7,476 bases of DNA from Bacteroidales bacterium M5 (GCA_001689535.1 LUJP01000069.1:1-7476); one strand, 5' to 3'. Shown: positions 1 to 5,386, numbered from the stretch's first letter. Made by a program: numbers and translations. Notes: generated by a model not told the origin, from the sequence alone.

Positions 1-2
1 GC

Positions 3-908
3 TTATTTTGCTATGCGTGCTTTGATGTTTTTGAATTGCTGTTTAACCTTATCTTCCATTAGATTGTCTTTTTCGTTGTACATTGCCTTACGGTCATTTT
101 CGGTAATAGCCTCAAATAGCTCAAATGCTCTGTCTTCGTTTGCTTCATTGCGGAAGTTTTGGAACTGTTCTGCAAGATAGCGTTTTGCAATGTCTTTCTT
201 AGCGAAACCCTTGCGTATGCAAAGGTCTATAAACTTGTTTCCCCTTTCTATGTTATGTGAGGGTATTATGTCTTTTTCTACTTTTACCCCTTTTGTTAGT
301 TTTCCCTGACAAAGAAGTGAAAGGTCGGTTTTACTCATAGCTTTTGCGTTTCCGCAGAAGATGAGATTAAGAGTACTGAGAGGGAATCCGTCAGGATTAT
401 CTTCACACTTAATCAGAGCCTTGTATCGCATAAGAAGGTCTGTTTGTTGTACGTTAGCTGCGCCCCTAACATAATCAAGTGGTTTCCATTCTGCTTTGGT
501 GACGTTGATTGCAGAGATGTATTCTGCAACTGTTTCTTCGTTTGCCAATTCTACAATGATTGCCGGAACTTGGATTGCGGTTGCATCTTTCTCTCCATTA
601 TAGAGAGAAGTTGCGAAGATTCTGTGCTGACCGTCAAGCACAAGGTAGTAGTTATGTGCGCTTTCAGACGTGATTGGATTGTCGTTGATGTCAACGAGGG
701 TTAAGTCTCCTTTTACTATGGCTTTTTCAGCCGGAAGAACTTGTACGAGTTCAGCCTGACGATAACCGTGCGCCTTGATGTCGGCACAGATTTTCTTGGC
801 GTTGGCGAGGTTTACGTCACGGTTGATGCCCTTTGCGAAAGCGGCGTTGCGTACTTCGTTGTTAGCGACTGCGATGATTTCCACGTTGGAGAATGACTTT
901 GTTGCCAT
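3..908 (-). CDS. ParB/DGQHR-like nuclease-fold protein
   Basis: Complete gene of 301 residues, from ATG at 908 to TAA at 3-5. The frame stays open upstream only to a TTG at 944, so the ATG (MATKSFSNVE) is the better start. Residues about 33-120 look like a ParB/sulfiredoxin-type N-terminal domain: a helix (residues 34-48), then a strand and a central LDGQHR motif (91-96) equivalent to the ParB box. INVTKAEW (134-141) resembles the iN-T segment that follows DGQHR in DGQHR-family proteins. The rest is helical and charged, without a visible helix-turn-helix. Family members bind or cut DNA, or hydrolyse CTP; which applies here cannot be read from the sequence. It lies on the probable island side of the tRNA, separated from the next gene by 123 bases with its own promoter-like box, so it likely starts a transcript running off the left edge. 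It is not a chromosomal ParB, because no ParA neighbour or parS is visible. Confidence 0.75.
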   Translation of the reverse strand: MATKSFSNVEIIAVANNEVRNAAFAKGINRDVNLANAKKICADIKAHGYRQAELVQVLPAEKAIVKGDLTLVDINDNPITSESAHNYYLVLDGQHRIFATSLYNGEKDATAIQVPAIIVELANEETVAEYISAINVTKAEWKPLDYVRGAANVQQTDLLMRYKALIKCEDNPDGFPLSTLNLIFCGNAKAMSKTDLSLLCQGKLTKGVKVEKDIIPSHNIERGNKFIDLCIRKGFAKKDIAKRYLAEQFQNFRNEANEDRAFELFEAITENDRKAMYNEKDNLMEDKVKQQFKNIKARIAK

Positions 909-973
909 GATTTTGTTGGTTGTCAGGGGATAAATCAGCCGCAACGTGCGGTCTGTTTTCCTGATTTCGGTGG

Positions 974-981
974 CAAAATTA
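974..981 (-). promoter_or_regulatory. Bacteroidales -7 box for the ParB-like gene
   Basis: The minus strand reads TAATTTTG, an exact match to the Bacteroidetes TAnnTTTG -7 consensus, about 65 bases upstream of the ATG at 908. I see no good TTTG -33 box at the expected spacing (around 1001-1006), so this is a moderate call. A close copy of the surrounding sequence (tggcRaaattat) lies at 1041-1052, inside the end of the upstream gene. Confidence 0.4.
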
Positions 982-1031
982 TATCAACTCGCAGTGCTGT
1001 GTAAGCGTAGAATTTTTGCGTTTTTCTTACT

Positions 1032-1685
1032 CTAAAACAGTGGCGAAATTATTGGAAGTGGCATATCCTTGTAATCTCTCATAAGTTTATCAAAGGTGGC
1101 GTTATTGTCTTTTGTGCAAAAATCAGTGGGATCATCTCCCTTTTTATGGTTAAGTTCCCCCGTAAACCATAAGACGCACAACCCCAAATTTCTTTCGGCT
1201 TGGGTAAATGCTCCTTTTTTCTGTTTCTTGTTAGATATAGGTAAATATTGCAGAATGGTACGCACAAGTATGTAATCAATTTCACGTTTTGCAGGGTAAA
1301 TGATTTCTACTTGATTGCCTGATTCAAGATTGGAGCTGACAAAAGCTGCTATTATAGATTTAATAAACAGTTGATTGGCAAACTTAAAATGCTTACTCCC
1401 AACTTTTATATCGAGTTCCATTTTATCATTGGGGCGTTCATCTATTCTATTTTTAAGGCGATTCACTCTATCCTCCAGGCGTTCAATAGTGCCACGATAT
1501 AGCCATTTAGATAGTTCTCTCCAAATGAAAACTATAAATTCAAATGTTGCAATTGGGGATAGACCTAACTCCTTTATCGCGTCTTGCAATATATCAAATT
1601 CGTAAAATTCCTTTTGTGATAGCCCACTTGCATCTATTCTTCTTCCTCTATTGTCATAGTGATTTATTGCGTCTTGTGACGGCCG
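1032..1685 (-). CDS. C-terminal piece of the AbiH-linked gene
   Basis: Open frame of about 217 codons overlapping the end of the N-terminal piece by 22 bases in the -1 frame. If translated independently, the first usable start is TTG at 1589, giving 185 residues (MQDAIKELGLSP...). However, the 32 codons before that TTG look coding, so independent initiation is doubtful. The content is mixed alpha/beta: a helical region (about 20-50 of the TTG form), a strand-rich KVGSKHFKFANQL region, and a C-terminal part with ERNLGLCVLWFTGEL. No motif I can assign to a family. Confidence 0.4.
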   Translation of the reverse strand, partial: RPSQDAINHYDNRGRRIDASGLSQKEFYEFDILQDAIKELGLSPIATFEFIVFIWRELSKWLYRGTIERLEDRVNRLKNRIDERPNDKMELDIKVGSKHFKFANQLFIKSIIAAFVSSNLESGNQVEIIYPAKREIDYILVRTILQYLPISNKKQKKGAFTQAERNLGLCVLWFTGELNHKKGDDPTDFCTKDNNATFDKLMRDYKDMPLPIISPLF

Positions 1686-1879
1686 TCATATTCAGGAAAC
1701 AATAATGCGTATGAACGAATATATTTCAATCGCTCAATAATCTCTTTATGTTTACTCTCAGGATATTTCTTTATCCAAGCATTGAATAATTGCGATTCTT
1801 CCCATTCCGCTGATTCTTTGTAGTCAGGAGGTAAGATAGGAAACGGCTTGCGTGTCTTTATAAATTCTGAAATCTCCAT
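1664..1879 (-). CDS. N-terminal piece of the AbiH-linked gene
   Basis: This is a 71-residue frame with a proper ATG directly after the abiH stop (TAA, one base, ATG), so it should be translated by re-initiating ribosomes. The sequence is hydrophilic, with a KPFPILPPDY stretch near residues 11-20 and a predicted helix carrying W46-like charged residues in the middle. Its last codons (RHKTQ, then stop) are probably out-of-frame residues after the shift. It may be a genuine small protein if the downstream piece is dead. No family recognised. Confidence 0.45.
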   Translation of the reverse strand: MEISEFIKTRKPFPILPPDYKESAEWEESQLFNAWIKKYPESKHKEIIERLKYIRSYALLFPEYDGRHKTQ

Positions 1880-1880
1880 A

Positions 1881-2735
1881 TTAGATGTGCTCTACATCCT
1901 GAAATATAATATTATTAAATTGTCTAAAAGCGGTTAGATGGTTCGCTGTAAGGGTGTCAATCTGTTGCATAAGTTTGTGATAACCATCTTCCTCATAATA
2001 GACAAATTCAAAACTTTTATTAACGGTTCGCTGATTATAAAAACTACCATCTTGACAACTGTCTCTAAAAAGATTCAGAAAATATGTATGGTCTGTTTCT
2101 CCTAAGGAGTGTCCGAAAAAGATTATCCTATTTGCTTTTTCAAATATAGAGCGTAAGTTTAGAGCTTTATAGTGACGAGGGAACGCCTTACGTAGAAAAA
2201 CATGCTCAGGTTTGATAGATGCACTATCCTCAACACCAAAGATTATATCATTTTTTGCAGCTTCTCCATGCACTTTTATCAAACTACCTTTTATAATTTC
2301 ATCATCAACATAATTGTTTCGTAACAATATTTCTGTTGATTTGGTGTAGTTGAAATCTAAGATAATGAAACTATTGCAGGACTCAGAGATTGACTCAATT
2401 AATCTATATGCAACACTTGTTCGCTTCATCAAAGAATAATCTAATTCTTCAAGATAATTTATTAAAGCGTAAGTAAGCAGCTGGTAATTAAACTTAAAAG
2501 ATGCGTCACTTTTTTCTAATGAATAAGTTTTAAGTTCATTCTCAATATCTATCCAATTCTGTAATTCAAATTTACTTTTGAGATGTTTTGCCAATTCGTT
2601 TCCACGTTTTACCATATCTTCAAAGTGGGAACTTTTTACAAAATCAGTATAGCTCGTTGGTAAACCAAGGTTTATGTCAAAGCCATTACCAATAACTATG
2701 CACGTATCTTTGGGTGTAATTTTCTCTTTTTCCAT
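1881..2735 (-). CDS. abiH: AbiH-family bacteriophage abortive infection protein
   Basis: 284 residues from ATG 2735; a TTG two codons upstream gives a 286-residue form that I do not favour. AbiH proteins are phage-defence factors, first found on a lactococcal plasmid; the mechanism is not settled as far as I know. Family signatures are clear and in order: a nucleotide-binding-like IGNGFDINLGLPTSYTDF near the N-terminus (15-32), W61-x-D63-I-E65, LDFNYT (126-131), KVHG (154-157), IIFGVED (164-170) and IIFFGHSLGETDHTYF (204-219). No signal peptide or membrane segment, so cytoplasmic. The length is somewhat short for the family but the end looks natural. It follows the integrase terminator and is coupled to the next gene by a one-base stop-start gap, forming a two-gene operon. 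Low GC compared with the chromosomal gene at 5472-6968 supports acquisition on the island. Family call is firm; activity against phage is inferred. Confidence 0.88.
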   Translation of the reverse strand: MEKEKITPKDTCIVIGNGFDINLGLPTSYTDFVKSSHFEDMVKRGNELAKHLKSKFELQNWIDIENELKTYSLEKSDASFKFNYQLLTYALINYLEELDYSLMKRTSVAYRLIESISESCNSFIILDFNYTKSTEILLRNNYVDDEIIKGSLIKVHGEAAKNDIIFGVEDSASIKPEHVFLRKAFPRHYKALNLRSIFEKANRIIFFGHSLGETDHTYFLNLFRDSCQDGSFYNQRTVNKSFEFVYYEEDGYHKLMQQIDTLTANHLTAFRQFNNIIFQDVEHI

Positions 2736-2738
2736 ATG

Positions 2739-2746
2739 CAAATTTA
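2739..2746 (-). promoter_or_regulatory. Possible -7 box abutting the abiH start
   Basis: The minus strand reads TAAATTTG, a TAnnTTTG match, only three bases upstream of the ATG at 2735. Transcription from it would begin at about the start codon, giving a leaderless or nearly leaderless message. No -33 TTTG is visible at the right spacing. It may be chance in AT-rich DNA, with abiH then expressed by leakage through the integrase terminator. Confidence 0.25.
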
Positions 2747-2750
2747 CAAA

Positions 2751-2787
2751 GAAAATCCCGCCAATAGTATAGATTGACGGGATTTTC
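2751..2787 (-). terminator. Intrinsic terminator after the integrase
   Basis: Inverted repeat with arms gaaaatcccg (2751-2760) and cgggattttc (2778-2787), extended inward by about five more pairs including one G-U on the minus strand. It begins four bases after the integrase stop codon. On the minus strand the stem ends in TTTTC followed by TTTG, giving a U-rich tail. The A/T-rich outer stem means it could also act on the plus strand. It insulates the integrase from the abiH operon. Confidence 0.7.
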
Positions 2788-2791
2788 TGAT

Positions 2792-3994
2792 TTAGAGCGA
2801 TTGTAGAGCACTGTTTACTTGCTCATTGTCGAAGCTGTCAAGGTAGATTTGGGTAACTCGTTCCGAACTATGCCCCATAATCTCACGGATTACAGCTGTG
2901 GAAACTCCGGCACGTTTCATCACTGTCGCCTGACTGTGGCGTGCCACATAGGTTGTCAGAGTGATAGGGATGCCTAACTCCTTGCCGATAATTTTCAGGC
3001 GTTTGTTTACCTTTGCCATTACCTTATGTATTCTGAACTTCTTTTGCGCTTCTGTCTTATGAATCGTAGAGAAGATTGGGAACAGATAAGAATTGTCAGG
3101 TGTGCGGTACTTCTCTATAAGTTGTTTTGCTTTTTCTTGTAGAGGTATCTTTATCAGTTTACCAGTTTTTTGACGCTTATAAATGAGTTTGTCAGCAATA
3201 ATGTTGCTTTCGGTCAGATTAGCAATATCGGTCAGATTGATTCCTCCTGAATAGTAGGTGAACGCAAAGAGGTCTATTGCGAACCGCATATAATCATCAA
3301 TCGGCTTGAAACTGATAATTCTCTCAACATTCTCCTTAGATAAAGCTCGTTTGGCTGTTTCTTCATGGAGTTTGGAAACTTTAAACGACTTGAACGGATA
3401 GAGTTCTTCTTTGACTGCCCTTTCCTCAATGGCAAGATTATAAAGGACTCTCAGGGTACGGAAGTGGATTCCTATTGTGTTCTGTGAGACCCCTCTACTT
3501 CTTAGCCACGATTCGTAACGCTTCAACCAAGCAACATCTATTTCTGCAAAAGGAATGTTAAGATGCTTGTTGAAATTGATTAACGAGTTATAGACGTAGC
3601 GGACTGACAGCATATAGCCACGTCTTTTCTCGTTTTCAAGTCTTTGCAGATGTTCTACAAATAGGTCGTTCACTGTTTTTCTGACAAGAGAATTTCCACC
3701 GTCCACTTTATCAACGAGTGATGTAGAGGTGAAATCCTGATTGGTAGCCTTTAACTCTATAATGGTCGAATTGTAGGCTTTCAGCTTTTCAGCAATCATC
3801 AGTTCTATAAATTCTCGGTTGGGGCAGTCGGACTTCGGCTGATTTTTAGAGAAGTCCCAGTGTTCAGGATTCACGGATATGCCAAGACTGACATATTTAC
3901 GCTTCCTGTCTTTTGTCACTCTCAGCATTAGAGGTGATTCGTTGTTACTCAGTACTTTCGACTTGTAACAAACTACGTTTACTGTGGTTGACAC
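2792..3994 (-). CDS. int: Tyrosine recombinase / site-specific integrase of a tRNA-inserted island
   Basis: 400 residues, the usual length for Bacteroidetes integrases. It catalyses island integration and excision by strand exchange through a covalent 3'-phosphotyrosine. It starts with GTG at 3994; an in-frame TAA six bases upstream rules out any extension. Domains: arm-type DNA-binding region (about 1-95, with LRVTKDRKRKYVSLGISV), SAM-like core-binding domain (about 105-195), catalytic domain (about 215-395). Visible active-site residues: K276 (beta-hairpin Lys), R352 in YVARHS, H375 in MGHSS, and nucleophile Y384 in TQIYLDSF. The usual first arginine is absent: the segment reads YYSGGINLTDI (248-257), and the HxxR histidine is Y349. 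Such substitutions are common in this clade (IntDOT of CTnDOT also lacks Arg I), so the enzyme is probably active. The gene faces away from the tRNA 3' end at 4086, the classic int-tRNA arrangement. A site-specific invertase is a less likely alternative. Confidence 0.93.
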   Translation of the reverse strand: MSTTVNVVCYKSKVLSNNESPLMLRVTKDRKRKYVSLGISVNPEHWDFSKNQPKSDCPNREFIELMIAEKLKAYNSTIIELKATNQDFTSTSLVDKVDGGNSLVRKTVNDLFVEHLQRLENEKRRGYMLSVRYVYNSLINFNKHLNIPFAEIDVAWLKRYESWLRSRGVSQNTIGIHFRTLRVLYNLAIEERAVKEELYPFKSFKVSKLHEETAKRALSKENVERIISFKPIDDYMRFAIDLFAFTYYSGGINLTDIANLTESNIIADKLIYKRQKTGKLIKIPLQEKAKQLIEKYRTPDNSYLFPIFSTIHKTEAQKKFRIHKVMAKVNKRLKIIGKELGIPITLTTYVARHSQATVMKRAGVSTAVIREIMGHSSERVTQIYLDSFDNEQVNSALQSL

Positions 3995-4029
3995 GGTTTA
4001 CACGTTGGTTTACACAGCCTGTGTAAACT
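3986..4029. repeat. GGTTTACAC motif cluster and palindrome upstream of the integrase
   Basis: GGTTTACAC occurs at 3995-4003 and 4007-4015, 12 bases apart. A one-mismatch copy (GGTTGACAC) lies at 3986-3994 over the start codon, and an inverted copy (GTGTAAAC) at 4021-4028. The last two full copies form a perfect palindrome: arms GTTTACACAG (4008-4017) and CTGTGTAAAC (4019-4028) around a single C. The cluster covers the integrase translation start and its leader, so it is a good candidate for a repressor or excisionase operator, or for integrase arm-type sites. Confidence 0.6.
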
Positions 4030-4044
4030 GAGGCGTTCAGACAT

Positions 4045-4076
4045 AAAAAAAGTAGTCAGCGATTTGCTAACTACTT
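4045..4076 (-). terminator. Intrinsic terminator downstream of the tRNA
   Basis: Arms 4050-4060 and 4066-4076 (aagtagtcagc / gctaactactt) pair over 11 positions on the minus strand with one G-U, around a five-base loop, followed by a U run from the A tract at 4045-4049. It sits 10 bases past the tRNA 3' end and before the integrase leader, so it ends the tRNA transcript and shields int from read-through. Confidence 0.8.
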
Positions 4077-4085
4077 AATTTTCAG

Positions 4086-4110
4086 TGGTCCCACTTGGGC
4101 TTGAACCAAG
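4086..4110. other. Probable island attachment site at the tRNA 3' end
   Basis: The T arm and acceptor 3' half of the tRNA face a tyrosine integrase whose start is 92 bases away. Islands of this kind recombine at the tRNA 3' end and leave the gene intact, as here. I find no second copy of this sequence in the window, so the other end of the island should lie beyond the left edge. The exact core cannot be set without that copy. Confidence 0.45.
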
Positions 4111-4159
4111 GACTCCCTGATTATGAGTCAGGTGCTCTAACCAACTGAGCTATGGGACC
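4086..4159 (-). tRNA. tRNA with CAU anticodon (Met, or Ile2)
   Basis: The minus strand folds as a full 74-base cloverleaf: acceptor GGTCCCA/TGGGACC, D stem GCTC/GAGC, anticodon stem CCTGA/TCAGG with loop CTCATAA (anticodon at 4123-4125), a five-base variable loop, T stem CTTGG/CCAAG with loop TTCAAGC, discriminator A. CCA is not encoded (AC then T). The CAU anticodon means elongator methionine, or isoleucine if the C is modified to lysidine; the two cannot be separated with certainty by eye. It is not the initiator, since the first acceptor pair G-C is intact. Confidence 0.93.
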
Positions 4160-4191
4160 GGCTTTCTGAGGCTGTGGCCTTAAAGCGATGA

Positions 4192-4223
4192 CAAAGGTAG
4201 TGGTTCTTTCTGAGATATGCAAA
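4192..4223 (-). promoter_or_regulatory. Promoter of the tRNA gene
   Basis: The minus strand carries TTTG at 4220-4223, then a 20-base spacer, then TACCTTTG at 4192-4199. This is a close match to the Bacteroidetes primary sigma promoter (TTTG, about 19-21 bases, TAnnTTTG). It lies 33 bases upstream of the tRNA 5' end at 4159. Confidence 0.75.
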
Positions 4224-4241
4224 TTTTTTTATACATTTCGA

Positions 4242-4299
4242 AGGTTCTCTTATAGAGAACCTCGGTTTTCTCTTGTTCGGCTCTATAATAGAGTCGAAC
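4242..4299. repeat. Two tandem intergenic hairpins
   Basis: The first has perfect 9-base arms, aggttctct (4242-4250) and agagaacct (4254-4262), around TAT. The second has 11-base arms with one G-T, gttcggctcta (4275-4285) and tagagtcgaac (4289-4299), around a TAA spacer. Both share the ctcta/tagag core and a 3-base A/T loop. Neither has a clear U tail, so they are not ordinary terminators. They lie between the tRNA promoter and the plus-strand pseudogene. The GGTTCT word recurs nearby at 4203 and 4309. They may be operators or a small repeat element. Confidence 0.55.
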
Positions 4300-4380
4300 A
4301 ATATTTTAGGTTCTAAGTATTTAGATGCTATGCCGTTGAAGCGGTATTGGAAAAGAGAGAGGGCGATGAAAATATTTCAT

Positions 4381-4388
4381 TATCTTTG
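4381..4388 (+). promoter_or_regulatory. -7 box upstream of the plus-strand pseudogene
   Basis: TATCTTTG matches TAnnTTTG exactly, 50 bases before the first ATG at 4439. No good -33 TTTG is present at the usual spacing. It shows that the gene once had, and may still have, its own promoter in the divergent region shared with the tRNA. Confidence 0.45.
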
Positions 4389-4438
4389 CTACAAATCATC
4401 ATTCTTGAACCATTGAATGATTAAACCGGTTTAGAATT

Positions 4439-4810
4439 ATGGCTTGTCCAAATATCAATAAGCCAAATGCCATGACAACGAAGATTATCGATAACGTGGA
4501 TTTACTTTTGTCTAAACTTGACAGAACGCAACTTGAAGATTTCATTCGGAAGGAATGCACCGCTGACGGAAAATTTCAAGAGAAATTCCTCAAACTTGGA
4601 ACCAAAATACTGTTTAACCCCAATCCGGAGAACTACGCTGAGCGTGTGGCAGATTTGATTGAAGATTACACCGAAAATCAGATCAAGTTTATGTATGACA
4701 ACGTATCCAATCACAACTTTCGCAATACACTTCTTCAAAAGGCATGGGATAAATCTGACTACGGCGAGGTGCTTCGACTTGCCAAGGACGGAGTGATCCA
4801 TGATGCATAA
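4439..4810 (+). CDS. N-terminal fragment of the decayed gene, still open
   Basis: A 123-codon frame that could still be expressed from the box at 4381. It is acidic and helical (SKLDRTQLEDFIRKE, NPENYAERVADLIEDY), with no signal peptide or membrane segment. An automatic annotator would probably call it a hypothetical protein, but coding sequence continues in the same frame after its stop, so I read it as a truncated product. Confidence 0.45.
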   Translation: MACPNINKPNAMTTKIIDNVDLLLSKLDRTQLEDFIRKECTADGKFQEKFLKLGTKILFNPNPENYAERVADLIEDYTENQIKFMYDNVSNHNFRNTLLQKAWDKSDYGEVLRLAKDGVIHDA

Positions 4811-5367
4811 TATGCGGGGCTTCTCAAGGATTGGCATAAATGGGAATACAAAGTCCACCGTCAGACGAAAAATCGCCAGAAAGAACTCGAATTAGCCCGC
4901 TATTTCTTTTTCAATGGAGGAGGATGGGGTGAAAAAGAATATTATTTTGATGCGATGTATGCCGTTATGAAGTCTCTGATTCCTCAGGATGAATGGATGG
5001 AGCATGTCAAGGCATTGAGTGACAAAAGGATACAGTCCGTCTATTATACATATACGCACAAGAAAAAATGTGGAGGTAGTATATAGACTTCCTTCGCAAA
5101 GACCCGTCTACTTCCAATATTGACGAAGCACCTGAGGAGCTGAAAAAACTCTTTGCCGACGAGATAGTCAAGCTATATGCATCCGCTATAAACGGACACT
5201 TCCAGCAAGCATACGGTCGTGAAGCCTATCGGGAAGGTGTAGCTCTTCTCAGAAAGCTCATCAAATATGGAGGAACGAAAGAGGCGGAGCAAATTGTAGC
5301 TGAACAGAAATCACGAAGACCGCCTCGTCCTGCGTTGATTGATGAATTGTCAAAGCTAAATTATTAA
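4439..5367 (+). pseudogene. Decayed cytoplasmic protein gene (possible SWIM zinc-finger-family relative)
   Basis: Three segments read as one protein. 4439-4807 is open (a second ATG at 4472, MTTKIIDNVD, may be the true start) and ends at TAA 4808-4810. The same frame then continues with obviously protein-like codons (YAGLLKDWHKWEYK...) to TAG 5084-5086. A -1 shift between 5080 and 5086 carries it on (YIDFLRKDPS... to RPALIDELSKL) to TAA 5365-5367. An in-frame stop plus a frameshift indicates a pseudogene of roughly 308 residues. The helical repeat-like body and the RRPPRPALIDEL ending remind me of the C-terminal region of bacterial SWIM zinc-finger family proteins, which end in similar RPAL-DEL segments; this is from memory and weak. 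No SWIM CxC...CxH motif is seen, so the zinc-finger part is absent or the assignment is wrong. The gene lies right of the tRNA, so it is part of the resident chromosome. Confidence 0.65.
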
Positions 5368-5386
5368 AACCCTATGGTTGTACTGT

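Larger units (their letters stand above)
1032..1879 (-). pseudogene. AbiH-linked gene of unknown family, split by a frameshift
   Basis: Two overlapping minus-strand frames together make one protein of about 282 residues. The first runs from ATG 1879 to TAA 1664. The second is open from a stop at 1686-1688 down to TAG 1032 but has no ATG or GTG at its head, only a TTG at 1587-1589. The frame upstream of that TTG continues with protein-like sequence (DAINHYDNRGRRIDASGL...), which implies a -1 shift somewhere between 1664 and 1685. I see no classic X XXY YYZ slippery heptamer, so a one-base deletion or a sequencing error is likelier than programmed frameshifting. I recognise no domain: the N-terminus is rich in P, W and charged residues, and the middle has a WRELSKWLYRGTIERLEDRV helix with coiled-coil character. 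No membrane segment or signal peptide is evident. The start lies one base after the abiH stop, so the two genes are translationally coupled, which suggests a shared job in phage defence. Confidence 0.6.

Noticed and set aside
444..704. Plus-strand open frame of 86 codons
   Set aside because: It lies fully inside the ParB-like gene in antisense; the cysteine- and phenylalanine-rich translation is not protein-like.
1079..1285. Minus-strand frame of 68 codons
   Set aside because: Shadow frame within the C-terminal piece of the abiH partner; the partner's own frame is longer and coherent.
1375..1605. Plus-strand frame of 76 codons
   Set aside because: Antisense to the abiH partner; serine- and leucine-rich composition typical of a reverse-strand artefact.
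1664..1690. Programmed -1 ribosomal frameshift signal
   Set aside because: No X XXY YYZ slippery heptamer and no strong downstream stem are visible in the interval; kept only as a minor alternative to a deletion.
3986..4029. The GTTTACAC repeats as a CRISPR array
   Set aside because: Units are 9 bases with 0-5 base spacers and one is inverted, so it is not a CRISPR array.
4502..4858. Minus-strand frame of 118 codons
   Set aside because: Antisense to the plus-strand pseudogene, whose coherent reading on both sides of the stop is better supported.
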